64,000 nucleotides of DNA. Source: Oerskovia douganii (GTDB lineage Bacteria > Actinomycetota > Actinomycetes > Actinomycetales > Cellulomonadaceae). The DNA is taken from the NCBI RefSeq assembly GCF_015142735.1, contig NZ_JACSPN010000002.1, positions 62,001-126,000 of the forward strand, read 5' to 3'. Position 1 is the stretch's first letter; each line of letters opens with the position of its first letter. The position numbers and the translations under genes were made by a program. A model generated the notes under the pieces. That model worked only from the letters and a program-made list of their open reading frames with translations, had not been told where the DNA came from and did no database searches. Below, piece after piece: positions 1 to 9,087 of the stretch.

Positions 1-189
1 GCGATGCTGCACCGCCACTTCGCGGGACGTCGCGTCAACCGGATCAACCTGCGTCGCGAGTTCTTCTACGCGACTCCTGGCGAGGTCCTGGAGGCCTTGG
101 AGGAGCACAAGGTCGCCGTGGTCGAGTTCCGCGCCGATGCCGACGCCGAGGAGTTCCGAGCGTCGCGAGCCCTGCACGACCAGGCCTGA
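1..189 (+). CDS. 3' end of a GIY-YIG/T5orf172-type (DUF4041-like) protein, truncated by window edge
   Basis: The frame is open from the first base and ends at TGA 187-189, so only the last 62 codons are present. The visible sequence has an HRxFAGRRVNRINLRREFF segment followed by an F-Y-A-T-P helix start and a VVEFR strand. This resembles the C-terminal end of the T5orf172/GIY-YIG-like domain in actinobacterial DUF4041 proteins, where a conserved R-x-E-F-F element ends the nuclease-like fold. The rest of the protein lies outside the window, so the catalytic residues cannot be judged. The assignment is from motif memory only. Confidence 0.6.
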   Translation, partial: AMLHRHFAGRRVNRINLRREFFYATPGEVLEALEEHKVAVVEFRADADAEEFRASRALHDQA

Positions 190-267
190 GGGGCCGTTCA
201 CGAGCCGCGGTCGGACGGGCTCTTCGGCGGCGGTCCGCGACAGATCCGACCGGTGCCGACACCGCGG

Positions 268-912
268 CTACGCCGCCGCCCGCACCAGCTCACCGCACGT
301 GAGCTCGACCGCGAGCGTGTTCCCGGGCGGGGCGAGCGGGCACGCCCACGCCGGGTCGTACGCGCACGACGGGTTGTACGCGAAGTTGAGGTCGACGACC
401 AGGGTGGCGTCGCCGTCGGGCAGGAGGGACGGGCCGGACCCCAGGTCCGCGCCCTTGATCGTGTCCAGCAGGTACCGTCCACCGCCGTACGTCGCGGGCG
501 AGCGGTCCTTGACCGGCACGAACAGCCCGCCCCCGTAGGAGCGCAGCGCCCACACGTCGAGCGCCCCCAGCCCGGGGAGGTCGAGTCGCCCGACGCGCTC
601 GAACGGCACGACGCCGTCGGTGCCCGTGGGGACGTCGAGGCGTGCGGCGTCCGGCGTGCCACGCGCAGGGTCGGGCACGAGCGGCACCTCGAAGCGCAGC
701 GACGCGTCGTACGGGCCGACCGGCACCCCGGTGAAGGCGGGCCGGTCCTCGGGCAGGACCGGCGACGCCGGGTGCTCGGCCAGGAGGTCGTCGCGCGACG
801 CGACCCAGTACTCGTGCGCGGCCGCAGGGTCCTCGACGGCCACGTCGCGGACGTGGGCGTAAAGACGCTGGACGCGACGGCGCCAGTCGACGACGTGCAG
901 CTCGGAGATCAT
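268..912 (-). CDS. DUF1684 domain-containing protein
   Basis: This 214-residue protein has no signal peptide or membrane segment. The C-terminal half carries the DUF1684 hallmark, an N-F-A-Y-N-P-S-C-A-Y-D-P block followed by W-A-C-P-L-A-P-P-G-N (about residues 184-205), preceded by YGGGLFVPVKD and GRYLLDT. The N-terminus (DWRRRVQRLYAHVRD, then W-x-x-R-D-x-L-L) is also typical of the family. The biochemical role is unknown. It ends 78 nt from the convergent gene at the window edge and lies downstream of a GNAT gene on the same strand, 39 nt away, so the two may be co-transcribed. Confidence 0.85.
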   Translation of the reverse strand: MISELHVVDWRRRVQRLYAHVRDVAVEDPAAAHEYWVASRDDLLAEHPASPVLPEDRPAFTGVPVGPYDASLRFEVPLVPDPARGTPDAARLDVPTGTDGVVPFERVGRLDLPGLGALDVWALRSYGGGLFVPVKDRSPATYGGGRYLLDTIKGADLGSGPSLLPDGDATLVVDLNFAYNPSCAYDPAWACPLAPPGNTLAVELTCGELVRAAA

Positions 913-951
913 CTGGCCAGGGTGCCAGGCGGGAGGCCCACCGGCACCCTC

Positions 952-1512
952 TCAGGCGCGAGGGCCCGACGGGGTCGAGGTGCCCGCCACGTCGTGGTGG
1001 ACCGCTAGCGTCAGGTCGCGCACGTAGGTCTGCGAGTCGCGTCGCAGCAGGGAGTGCTCGACCGGATCCCCCCACGGGACCCAGCCGTCCCGCTCGTAGA
1101 GGCCGACCGCCCCGGCGTTGTCCGTCAGGACGTGAAGCACGGCGCGGGAGTAGCCCTGCCCGGCGAGCAGCTCGGTGACGTGCTCGAGCAGCCGACGGCC
1201 GAGACCCGAACCCTGGGCGCGCGGATCGACCGCGAGCAGGCCGAGCACCGGGGACTCGGGTGGGTCGCTCTCGATGCCGCTGCCCGGCCGCGTCGCCAGG
1301 GCGAAGCCGACGACGCCACCCGCGCTGTCCGTCGCGACCGTCCACGCGACGCGCCGGTCGAACTTCCCTCGGGCGCGCGCAGCGACGCCCTCGACATGGC
1401 GTCCGTCGCGCGCGGCGCTCGCCTCGACCCACACCCCCACGCACTGTTCGGCGTCGCCCTGGAGTCCGGGGCGCAGCTCGAAGAGGTCAGGCGCTGGGGT
1501 CGACGGGATCAC
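952..1512 (-). CDS. GNAT family N-acetyltransferase
   Basis: This is a single GNAT fold of about 186 residues. The acetyl-CoA pyrophosphate loop is visible as V-D-P-R-A-Q-G-S-G-L-G-R-R-L, followed by the usual N-x-x-A-x-x-L-Y-E-R-x-G-W motif near the C-terminus. The reading frame extends 35 codons further upstream, but I chose GTG 1512. The longer N-terminus is non-conserved in character, and a TAGGTT box lies 7 nt before the GTG, which fits a leaderless transcript. The substrate cannot be inferred. DUF1684 follows on the same strand. Confidence 0.8.
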   Translation of the reverse strand: MIPSTPAPDLFELRPGLQGDAEQCVGVWVEASAARDGRHVEGVAARARGKFDRRVAWTVATDSAGGVVGFALATRPGSGIESDPPESPVLGLLAVDPRAQGSGLGRRLLEHVTELLAGQGYSRAVLHVLTDNAGAVGLYERDGWVPWGDPVEHSLLRRDSQTYVRDLTLAVHHDVAGTSTPSGPRA

Positions 1513-1758
1513 GGAGCCGAACCTACCGGAGCCCGAGCAGGCAGCCGCCGCCACGTTGCCGAAGCCTCTCTCCAGGCGAGCCCCGGGTAGTGCCTCCGGG
1601 GGGTGCGGCCTCGCCACAGCCCGGGTGTCGTCGGCTCGTCCGGCGCCGGACGGGGCTTCCTGGCCATCGTCGTCTCCCCCCCCGGGCCCCGGGGTGAGGC
1701 CGCGCGCACAGCACAGGGTGCGCGCGCTTCGCGCCGAGCCCCTGACCGGCAGGGACGC

Positions 1759-2958
1759 TCAGTGGTGCAGCCGGTAGAACCGGAAGACGCTGAACCCGTC
1801 GATCGGCAGGACCTCGACGCGGCTGAACCCGGCGTCGAGCGCGTACCGTTCGAGCGTCGCGGGCCGCATGACCGTGCCAGTGCCCGCCGACGGCGGCGAC
1901 GACAGCCCGTCGGGCAGGCAGATGAACTGGCTGTAGCCGTACATGAGCCGCTCGACGTCGTCGCCCGGCGCGGCGAACTCCTCGGCGACGGCCTCGTCCA
2001 TGACGACCACGGCGCCGTCGGGCAGGACGGCCCGGCGGATCGCCGACAGGACCTCGACCGGGCGCGGCAGGTCGTGCGTGCACTCGAACGCGAAGGCTGC
2101 GTCGAGCGGGACTCCCGTCGGCAGGGTCGCGGCGTCGGCGACGTGGAACGTCGTGCGGTCCGCGACACCCGCGGCCAGCGCGTTCGCACGCGCCATCTCG
2201 ACCGAGGGCCCGTCGAGGTCGTACCCCTCGAAACGGGCCCCCGGGTAGGCGCGCGCGAGGGCGACCGTCGACCACCCCGCCCCGCAGCCCACGTCCGCGA
2301 CGCGCGCGGTGGGCCTCGACAGGATCGCGTGCAGGTCCGGGACCTGCCCGAGCGCGCCCGCGAGCCCGTGCTCGAACCACGGCCGGTTGAGGTCCGCCTG
2401 CGCCTCGCGCGCGTCCGGCCCGAGCCGGCCCCACGACACCCCGCCGCCGTCGCGGTACGCGTCGAGCAGCTCGTCGAACGACCGCCCCACGGCCGCGAAG
2501 AGCCGGGGCAGCGGCCCCAGGTACGCGAGGCTGTGCTCGTCGGTCAGGACCTCGGCCGGCCCGGGGGGCAGGGCGTAGCGGCGGGTCGTCCCGCCGGCGC
2601 CACGCCCGCCCGACGACGCCGCCTCACCCTGCGCGGAGACGCCCGGGGCGGGCGGTGCCCCGGCGGGCGGCGGGGTCCCGGGAACGACGTCCAGGATGCC
2701 CGCGACGGCCTGCCCCTCGAGCCACTCGCGCACGTACCGCTCGTGGGTGCCCGTCCTCGCGGCGAGCTCGGCCGAGGTCGTGGGCCCCTCGTCGGCGAGC
2801 GACCGGTACCAGCCCAACCGGTCGCCGACGTACACCCCGAAGACCTCGATCAGTCCCAGCGCAGACGCGAGCAGGCGCTCGGCGAACTCGTCGGCGCCGG
2901 GCCCCGGGACACCACCGGGCCCCGGGACACCGCCCGGCGGCTGTGCTGAGGTGGACAT
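1759..2958 (-). CDS. Winged-helix SAM-dependent methyltransferase (Rv2258c-like)
   Basis: The protein has 399 residues. A Gly/Pro-rich leader with a duplicated GGVPGP element is followed by a winged-helix/dimerisation region (TSAELAARTGTHERYVREWL, about 60-80). The class I methyltransferase core comes next, with SAM motif I VADVGCGAGW and the acidic strand YDLD. This arrangement matches the Rv2258c-type family, whose substrate is generally unknown. ATG 2958 has a GGACGGAG ribosome-binding site 6 nt upstream; the frame is open further upstream but the extra residues are low complexity. The gene is divergent from hen1, about 110 nt away. It could act on a small molecule, and nothing here ties it to RNA repair. 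Confidence 0.8.
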   Translation of the reverse strand: MSTSAQPPGGVPGPGGVPGPGADEFAERLLASALGLIEVFGVYVGDRLGWYRSLADEGPTTSAELAARTGTHERYVREWLEGQAVAGILDVVPGTPPPAGAPPAPGVSAQGEAASSGGRGAGGTTRRYALPPGPAEVLTDEHSLAYLGPLPRLFAAVGRSFDELLDAYRDGGGVSWGRLGPDAREAQADLNRPWFEHGLAGALGQVPDLHAILSRPTARVADVGCGAGWSTVALARAYPGARFEGYDLDGPSVEMARANALAAGVADRTTFHVADAATLPTGVPLDAAFAFECTHDLPRPVEVLSAIRRAVLPDGAVVVMDEAVAEEFAAPGDDVERLMYGYSQFICLPDGLSSPPSAGTGTVMRPATLERYALDAGFSRVEVLPIDGFSVFRFYRLHH

Positions 2959-3067
2959 GGCCGCTCCGTCCCTCGTGGTCCGTGCCGGTCGTCCGCCCGG
3001 TCGTGGCCGACGCGCGCACCGACCCGACCAGCGTAAATCGGTTGCACCCCGTGGGACCATGCACAGC

Positions 3068-4582
3068 ATGCTGGTCACCCTCACGACGACCGCCGGCGCG
3101 CCGGCCGGGTCCGTCGAGCACGGAGCCCCTCTGACGGACGCGACCGACCTCGGGTACCTGCTGCACAAGCACCCCGCCCGGGCCCAGTCGTTCGACCTGC
3201 CCGTCGGCACCGCGCACGTCTTCTACCCCGAGGCCGACGCCGCCCGGTGCACGGTCGCGCTGCTCCTCGAGGTCGATCCCGTGGGGATCGTGCGCAACAA
3301 GCGGTTCGGCGGGCGCGACGCGTTCTCCCTGGCCCAGTACGTCAACGACCGCCCCTACGCCGCGTCCTCGATGCTCGCGGTCGCGCTCGGGGCCGTGTTC
3401 CGCACCGCGATGACCGGTCGTTGCGACGCGCGCCAGGCGCTCGCGGACGGCCCGGTCCCGCTCGAGATCCACGTCCCCGCGCTGCCCTGCCGCGGAGGCG
3501 CACGACTCGCCGAGCACCTGTTCGAGCCCTTGGGCTGGACCGTCGACGCGACGCCCGAGCCGCTCGACCCGACCGTGCCCGAGTGGGGCGACTCGCGCTA
3601 CGTCGACCTGCGCCTGACGGGGACCGTGCGGCTCGCCGATGCCCTGCGCCACCTGTACGTCCTGCTGCCCGTGCTCGACGACGCCAAGCACTACTGGGTC
3701 ACGGGCGACGAGGTCGACAAGCTGCTGCGCGCGGGCGAGGGGTGGCTCGCCGCGCACCCCGAGCGGGACCAGATCATGCGCCGCTACCTCGCGCACCAGC
3801 GCCGCTACGTCGAGGACGCCACGGATCGTCTCGTGACGCTCGACGGCGGGGCAGCGCCTGAGGACGGCACCGCCGAGGACGGCGTCCGCCCCGACGAGGC
3901 CCCCGCCGCGGGCGACGTCCCCGCCCCGGGCAGCGACGCCGTCGGGACCACGGCGCCCACGCTCGCCCGGCAGCGCGCCGAGGCCGTGATCGCGGCCCTG
4001 CACGAGGTCGGGGCGCGCAGCGTCGTCGACCTCGGGTGCGGCGAGGGCGCCCTGCTGCGCCTGCTCGCCGCCGACCGCCGCTTCACGCGGCTGCTCGGCA
4101 CCGACGTCGCCGTGCGAGAGCTCGAGAAGGCCGCGACGCGCCTGCGCCTCGAGGACGCGAGCGACGCCGAGCGTGAGCGCGTGCGGCTCGTGCAGTCGTC
4201 GCTCACGTACCGCGACGAGCGGATCGCGGGCTTCGACGCCGCGGTGCTCATGGAGGTGATCGAGCACGTCGACCCGCCGCGCCTGGGCGCGCTCGAACGC
4301 GTCGTGTTCGCCGAGGCGCGACCGGGGACCGTCGTCGTGACGACGCCCAACGTCGAGTACAACGCGCTGTACCCGGGCCTGGAGGAGCGCGGGCACCGGC
4401 ACGCCGACCACCGCTTCGAGTGGACGCGTGCGGAGCTCCAGGCGTGGGCCGACGGCGTCGCGCACCGCCACGGGTACGCCGTGTCGTTCCGGGACGTCGG
4501 GCCGCAGGACGTGGGGCCGCGCGCGCTGGGCGCACCGACGCAGATGGCGCTGTTCACCCGACCGACGGAGGCAAGGGCATGA
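3068..4582 (+). CDS. hen1: 3'-terminal RNA ribose 2'-O-methyltransferase Hen1
   Basis: This protein methylates the 2'-OH at the junction of a cleaved RNA before ligation by its partner Pnkp. It has 504 residues. The N-terminal ligase-activating region starts MLVTLTTT and has the family signature DLGYLLHKHP, then VGIVRNKRFGG and DRPYAASSMLAVAL. The C-terminal methyltransferase domain has SAM motif I VVDLGCGEG at about 320 and the metal-binding E-V-I-E-H-V at about 395-400. I preferred ATG 3068 over the in-frame ATG 3059 because family members begin at this motif. Its TGA overlaps the pnkp start by 4 nt (ATGA), so the two are translationally coupled. A variable, acidic Ala/Pro linker separates the domains. 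Confidence 0.93.
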   Translation: MLVTLTTTAGAPAGSVEHGAPLTDATDLGYLLHKHPARAQSFDLPVGTAHVFYPEADAARCTVALLLEVDPVGIVRNKRFGGRDAFSLAQYVNDRPYAASSMLAVALGAVFRTAMTGRCDARQALADGPVPLEIHVPALPCRGGARLAEHLFEPLGWTVDATPEPLDPTVPEWGDSRYVDLRLTGTVRLADALRHLYVLLPVLDDAKHYWVTGDEVDKLLRAGEGWLAAHPERDQIMRRYLAHQRRYVEDATDRLVTLDGGAAPEDGTAEDGVRPDEAPAAGDVPAPGSDAVGTTAPTLARQRAEAVIAALHEVGARSVVDLGCGEGALLRLLAADRRFTRLLGTDVAVRELEKAATRLRLEDASDAERERVRLVQSSLTYRDERIAGFDAAVLMEVIEHVDPPRLGALERVVFAEARPGTVVVTTPNVEYNALYPGLEERGHRHADHRFEWTRAELQAWADGVAHRHGYAVSFRDVGPQDVGPRALGAPTQMALFTRPTEARA

Positions 4583-7206
4583 CCGAGCAGCACGTGACCG
4601 GCGCGGAACCGCGCGTCCTGAGCGTCCCGGAGCTCTCGCTCGTGGTGCTCGTCGGGGTGTCCGGATCCGGGAAGTCGACGTTCGCGCGCGAGCGGTTCCG
4701 GCCCTTCGAGGCCGTGTCCTCGGACTTCTGCCGCGGCCTCGTCTCCGGGGACGTCAACGACCAGTCGGCCACTGCCGCTGCGTTCGAGGTCCTCGAGACG
4801 ATCGTGAGCAAGCGCTTGGAGGCAGGGCGCCTGACGGTCGTCGACGCGACCAACGTCCAGCCCGCGGCGCGCAGGAACCTCGTCGCGCTCGCACGGGCGC
4901 ACGACGTCCTGCCCGTCGCGATCGTGCTCGACGTGCCCGAGTCCGTCGCGATCGAGCGCAACCGCTCCCGCCCGGACCGCGACGTCGGCGACCATGTCGT
5001 GGGGCGTCAGCGCCAGGCCCTGCGCGCCTCCCTCAAGTCCCTGAACCGTGAGGGGTTCCGCAAGGTCCACGTGCTGCGCGGCGTCGACGAGATCGCGCAC
5101 GCCACGATCTCCCGCGAGCCCCTGCTGAACGACCTGCGCGACCAGACCGGGCCGTTCGACGCGATCGGCGACGTGCACGGCTGCCGCGCCGAGCTCGAGG
5201 CCCTGCTGACCGAGCTCGGCTACGTGATCGAGCGGGACGAGGCCGGCCGCCCGGTCGACGCCGCGCACCCCGAGGGCCGCCGCGCGATCTTCCTGGGCGA
5301 CCTCGTCGACCGCGGCCCCGACTCCCCGGGCGTCCTGCGTCTCGTCATGGGCATGGTCCGGGCGGGGCACGCGCTCGCGGTCCCCGGCAACCACGAGCAC
5401 AAGCTCGTGCGCGCTCTCTCGGGGCGCAACGTCACGGTCAGCCACGGCCTGGAGACGACGCTCGCGCAGCTCGCCGAGGAGCCCGAGGAGTTCCGCCAGG
5501 ACGTCGAGACGTTCTGCCGCGAGCTGGTCTCGCACCTCGTGCTCGACGGCGGGCGGCTCGTGGTCGCGCACGCGGGGCTCAAGGAGTCGTACCACGGGCG
5601 TGCGTCGGGCCGGGTGCGCAGCTTCGCGCTCTACGGCGACACCACGGGCGAGACCGACGAGTTCGGGCTGCCCGTGCGCTACCCGTGGGCGAACGAGTAC
5701 CGCGGCCAGGCCGTGGTGCTCTACGGGCACACCCCGACACCCGCGGCCGAGTGGGTCAACAACACGATGTGCCTCGACACGGGCGTCGTGTTCGGCGGGA
5801 AGCTGTCGGCGCTGCGCTACCCGGAGAAGGAGCTCGTCGCGGTGCCCGCGGCCGAGGTCTACTACGAGCCCGCGCGGCCGTTCCTGCCGGACCCCGGTGC
5901 CGACGCAGAGGGCGCCGGAGGGGCGCTCCCGCAGCGCGATCCCGACGTGCTCGACGTGACCGACGTGCTCGGACGGCGCTCGGTCGTCACGGGCACGCGC
6001 GGACGCATCACGATCCCCGAGGAGAACGCGGCGGGAGCGCTGGAGGTCATGAGCCGCTTCGCGGTCGACCCGCGCGCGCTGCTGTACCTGCCGCCGACCA
6101 TGAGCCCGGTCGCGACGTCGGGGCGTCCCGGCTACCTCGAACGCCCCGAGGACGCGTTCGCGGCGTACGCGAGCGACGCCGTCGGGCAGGTCGTGTGCGA
6201 GGAGAAGCACATGGGGTCGCGGGCCGTGGTGCTGGTGTGCCGCGAGGCGTACGGGGCCCCGGCCCGGCGCTTCGGCGTCGACGTCCAGCCGGGCGGGCGC
6301 GGGGTCGCGCACACGCGCACGGGTCGCCCGCTCTTCTCCGGCCCGACGGCGGCAGCTCTGCTCGAGCGCGTCGCGAAGGCCCTCGACGGGGCCGGGGTGT
6401 GGGACGAGCTGGGAGCCGACTGGGTCCTGCTCGACGCCGAGATCCTGCCCTGGTCGGCCAAGGCCGACCAGCTCATCCGTGACCAGTACGCGAGCGTCGG
6501 GGCGGCGGCCCGGGCCGTCATGCCGCCCGCGCTCGCGGCGCTCGACGCGGCCGTGGCGCGTGGCGTCGACGTCGGGGACCTGCGGGCGCGCACGGCCTCA
6601 CGCGCCGAGGACACCGCGAGGTACACGCAGGCGTACCGGCGCTACCACTGGCCCGTCGACGGGCTCGACGGCGTGCAGCTCGCCCCGTTCCAGGTGCTCG
6701 CGAGCGGGCCGGGCGAACCCGGCGGGCAGACCTACGCGACCCGGGACCACCTGTGGCACCTGGGGATCGCCGACCGCCTGGTCGAGGCCGACCCGGTGCT
6801 GTTCCGGCCCACGCGCCGCCTCGTGGTCGACCTCGCCGACGACGCCTCGCGCACGCAGGGCGTCCGCTGGTGGGAGGAGATGACCGAGGCCGGGGGCGAG
6901 GGCATGGTCGTCAAGCCGCTCGCGAACCTCGTGCGGGGCCTCAAGGGGCTGGTCCAGCCGGGCCTCAAGGTCCGTGGGCGCGAGTACCTGCGGATCATCT
7001 ACGGTCCCGAGTACACCCAGGAGCACCACCTGGACAGGCTGCGGGTCCGCTCGCTCGGGCGCAAGCAGTCGCTCGCCCTGCGCGAGTACGCGCTGGGTCT
7101 CGAAGCCGTGGAGCGGGTCGTGGCGGGCGAGCCGCCGTGGCGCGTCCACGAGGCCGTGTTCGCGGTCCTGGCCCTCGAGTCGGAGCCGGTCGACCCGCGG
7201 CTCTGA
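4579..7206 (+). CDS. pnkp: Polynucleotide kinase-phosphatase (RNA repair, Pnkp)
   Basis: This trifunctional RNA end-healing and sealing enzyme has 875 residues. The kinase domain has P-loop GVSGSGKS at 26-33. The central metallophosphatase domain has GDVHG 197-201, GDLVDRGPDS 240-249 and GNHE 270-273, the calcineurin-like phosphoesterase ligands. The C-terminal adenylyltransferase (ligase) domain carries the nucleotidyl lysine in EEKHMGSR, Lys about 543. All three active-site sets are intact. Bacterial Pnkp needs Hen1 to complete ligation, and the two genes overlap by 4 nt. Full length is as expected for the family. A strong hairpin follows the stop codon. The physiological target is unknown, but ribotoxin-cleaved tRNA is the usual proposal. 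Confidence 0.95.
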   Translation: MTEQHVTGAEPRVLSVPELSLVVLVGVSGSGKSTFARERFRPFEAVSSDFCRGLVSGDVNDQSATAAAFEVLETIVSKRLEAGRLTVVDATNVQPAARRNLVALARAHDVLPVAIVLDVPESVAIERNRSRPDRDVGDHVVGRQRQALRASLKSLNREGFRKVHVLRGVDEIAHATISREPLLNDLRDQTGPFDAIGDVHGCRAELEALLTELGYVIERDEAGRPVDAAHPEGRRAIFLGDLVDRGPDSPGVLRLVMGMVRAGHALAVPGNHEHKLVRALSGRNVTVSHGLETTLAQLAEEPEEFRQDVETFCRELVSHLVLDGGRLVVAHAGLKESYHGRASGRVRSFALYGDTTGETDEFGLPVRYPWANEYRGQAVVLYGHTPTPAAEWVNNTMCLDTGVVFGGKLSALRYPEKELVAVPAAEVYYEPARPFLPDPGADAEGAGGALPQRDPDVLDVTDVLGRRSVVTGTRGRITIPEENAAGALEVMSRFAVDPRALLYLPPTMSPVATSGRPGYLERPEDAFAAYASDAVGQVVCEEKHMGSRAVVLVCREAYGAPARRFGVDVQPGGRGVAHTRTGRPLFSGPTAAALLERVAKALDGAGVWDELGADWVLLDAEILPWSAKADQLIRDQYASVGAAARAVMPPALAALDAAVARGVDVGDLRARTASRAEDTARYTQAYRRYHWPVDGLDGVQLAPFQVLASGPGEPGGQTYATRDHLWHLGIADRLVEADPVLFRPTRRLVVDLADDASRTQGVRWWEEMTEAGGEGMVVKPLANLVRGLKGLVQPGLKVRGREYLRIIYGPEYTQEHHLDRLRVRSLGRKQSLALREYALGLEAVERVVAGEPPWRVHEAVFAVLALESEPVDPRL

Positions 7207-7212
7207 CAGCAG

Positions 7213-7247
7213 CAGGACGAGGGGGCCCGGTGGGCGCCCTCGTCCTG
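7213..7247. terminator. Bidirectional terminator between pnkp and a convergent small gene
   Basis: An 11-bp perfect inverted repeat, CAGGACGAGGG (7213-7223) and CCCTCGTCCTG (7237-7247), begins 6 nt after the pnkp stop codon. There is no T-run, as is common in high-G+C actinobacteria. Genes converge here, so it may serve both. Confidence 0.7.
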
Positions 7248-7285
7248 GTGGGTACGGCCGGTGCGGCCGGGTTCCTGGCGGGCTC

Positions 7286-7555
7286 TCAGCCGAGGGTCGC
7301 GAACGAGCTCAGCGCGAGGGCGGAGAACAGGGCGATCGCCACGAGGACCGAGCCGGCGACGAGCCAGCCGTTGGCCCGCTCGGTCGGGTCGCTCGACGCG
7401 CTGGGGCGACGGGACTCCGGGGCGGGAGCGACGTCGTCGGGCGTGGACGTGGGGGAGGAGCCCGCGGGACGGGACGTGCGTGCGCGGCGTGCCGTCGAGT
7501 CGTGGCCGCGGAGTGCGACGCGGATCGGCGTCGAGGTCGTGACCTGTGCGGTCAT
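7286..7555 (-). CDS. Small single-pass membrane protein
   Basis: This 89-residue protein has a hydrophilic, Ser/Arg/Pro-rich N-terminal two-thirds and one C-terminal transmembrane helix (GWLVAGSVLVAIALFSALAL), giving a tail-anchored look. ATG 7555 is preceded by GGGGAGG at a good distance, so I rejected the longer in-frame extension upstream. No family is recognised. Confidence 0.6.
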   Translation of the reverse strand: MTAQVTTSTPIRVALRGHDSTARRARTSRPAGSSPTSTPDDVAPAPESRRPSASSDPTERANGWLVAGSVLVAIALFSALALSSFATLG

Positions 7556-7747
7556 GGCTTCCTCCCCAGGAAAAGTTGGCCGCCCTCGCTGTCGCGGGGC
7601 GTGGCACCAGTCTCTTCGGGGCGGGCGTGCGGGCACATCGGCCCTCCGAACCATCCTGCGCGACCGCTCCGTCCTCCCGGAGGATGACGGCCGCCCGTCG
7701 GATGGGGGACATCCCTTCCGGGACGCCCCTGAGAGGGGAGGGACGGG

Positions 7748-7936
7748 CTAGCGCGGGGCGTTGCGCTGGTGGTCGATGCGCTGCAGGTAGCGGATCTCGC
7801 GGAAGCCTACCGCCACCGCGACGAGCAGCGGGAACCACGCCCACGTGCGTCCGCGGAGCAGCGAGAAGAGGCTCACGAGCCCGACGACGCCGCACCCGAG
7901 CACGGTCAGGAGGCTCGCCCAGCGGATGCTCTTCAT
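7748..7936 (-). CDS. Small two-helix membrane protein
   Basis: This 62-residue protein has two hydrophobic segments (WASLLTVLGCGVVGLVSLF and WAWFPLLVAVAVGF) separated by a short Arg-containing turn, and a basic tail. An in-frame ATG at 8029 would add 31 Arg-rich residues. I chose ATG 7936 because the membrane segment starts right after it and GAGG lies upstream. No family is recognised. Confidence 0.5.
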   Translation of the reverse strand: MKSIRWASLLTVLGCGVVGLVSLFSLLRGRTWAWFPLLVAVAVGFREIRYLQRIDHQRNAPR

Positions 7937-8082
7937 GCGGTCGTCCTCGGTTCGCTCGTGCGGTCGGCCGGCCCTCGGCCGAGCGCGTCGTCCCCGGTCG
8001 AGGCCGACCGGGTCCTGAACAGTGTCCATCACGCGGCGCGCCGGTCCCAGGAGGCGGCCGACCTGCGGTCGGTGCGGGCTGC

Positions 8083-8970
8083 TCAGCCGAGCTGCGCGAG
8101 CCCCTCGGTCGCGATCCTCTCGAACGTCGCCTGGTCGGCCGCGAACTGCGAGTCCGCGATGGGCCAGTGCAGGACGATCTCCGTGATGCCCTGGTCGCGG
8201 TAGGCCGCCGCGGTCTCGACGAACGCGTCGACCGAGGCGAGCGGTCGGTCGGGCGTGAAACCCGTCAGGAGGATGCGCTCGACCGTGGCCGGGTCGCGGC
8301 CCGCGTCGGCGCACGTCGCCTCGAGCCGGGCGATCTGCGCCCCGACCCCCGCGCGGGACGCGGCCGGCGTGCCCTCCTCGCCGACGGCGGCGTCACCCGT
8401 CGTGACCCACGCCTGCCCGTAACGGGCCGTGAGCCGCAGCCCGCGCGGCCCGGTCGCGGCGATCGCGAACGGGATGCGCGGCTCCTGGACCGGGCCGGGG
8501 ATCGTCCGGGCCTCGTGCGCACGGTAGTGCCCCTCGTCGTGCGTGACGACGGGCTCGGTCAGGAGACGGTCGAGCAGTGCTGTGAAGTCGCGCAACCTGT
8601 CCGCGCGCTCGCGCGCCGACCAGCCCTCGCCGCCCAGGACGGTCGCGTCGAAGCCGGTCGTCCCGGCGCCCAGCCCGAGCGTGATGCGTCCGCCCGACAC
8701 GTCGTCGAGCGTCATGAGGTCCTTGGCGAGGGTCACAGGCTCGCGGAAGTTCGGGGACGTGACGAGCGTGCCCAGCCGCATCCGCCCGGTCACGGTCGCC
8801 GCGGCCGTGAGCGTGGGCAGCGCCCCGAACCAGGGGCCGTCGCGGAAGTTGCGCCACGACAGGTGGTCGTACGTGTAGGCCGCGTGGAACCCCAGGTCCT
8901 CGGCGCGCCGCCAGACGTCGCGCCCCTCGGACCAGCGGTAGATCGGCAGGATCACGGTGCTCAGTCGCAT
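8083..8970 (-). CDS. LLM-class flavin-dependent oxidoreductase
   Basis: This is a luciferase-like monooxygenase fold (TIM barrel) of 295 residues. Typical elements are the N-terminal RAEDLGFHAAYTYDHL, the strand-loop RMRLGTLVTSPNFREP, and S-G-G-R-I-T-L-G-L-G-A-G-T, which binds the flavin or F420 phosphate. Whether the cofactor is FMN or F420 cannot be decided here; F420 is common in this family in actinobacteria. A TAGGGT box lies 6 nt before ATG 8970, which indicates leaderless transcription. It is not in an obvious operon. Confidence 0.88.
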   Translation of the reverse strand: MRLSTVILPIYRWSEGRDVWRRAEDLGFHAAYTYDHLSWRNFRDGPWFGALPTLTAAATVTGRMRLGTLVTSPNFREPVTLAKDLMTLDDVSGGRITLGLGAGTTGFDATVLGGEGWSARERADRLRDFTALLDRLLTEPVVTHDEGHYRAHEARTIPGPVQEPRIPFAIAATGPRGLRLTARYGQAWVTTGDAAVGEEGTPAASRAGVGAQIARLEATCADAGRDPATVERILLTGFTPDRPLASVDAFVETAAAYRDQGITEIVLHWPIADSQFAADQATFERIATEGLAQLG

Positions 8971-9087
8971 GGTCCGACCCTACGGTGCCGTGGGCGGCTC
9001 GGCTCGGCCCGGCCCGGCTCGAACCGTGCCGCCGACGTGTGATGTGCTGGTGGCAGTCCCACTCGTGCACCACCGGAGGTCCTCCCC

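Noticed and set aside
2624-4471. Long antisense open frames over hen1 and pnkp
   Set aside because: They are shadows caused by strong codon bias; the plus-strand frames carry complete family motifs.
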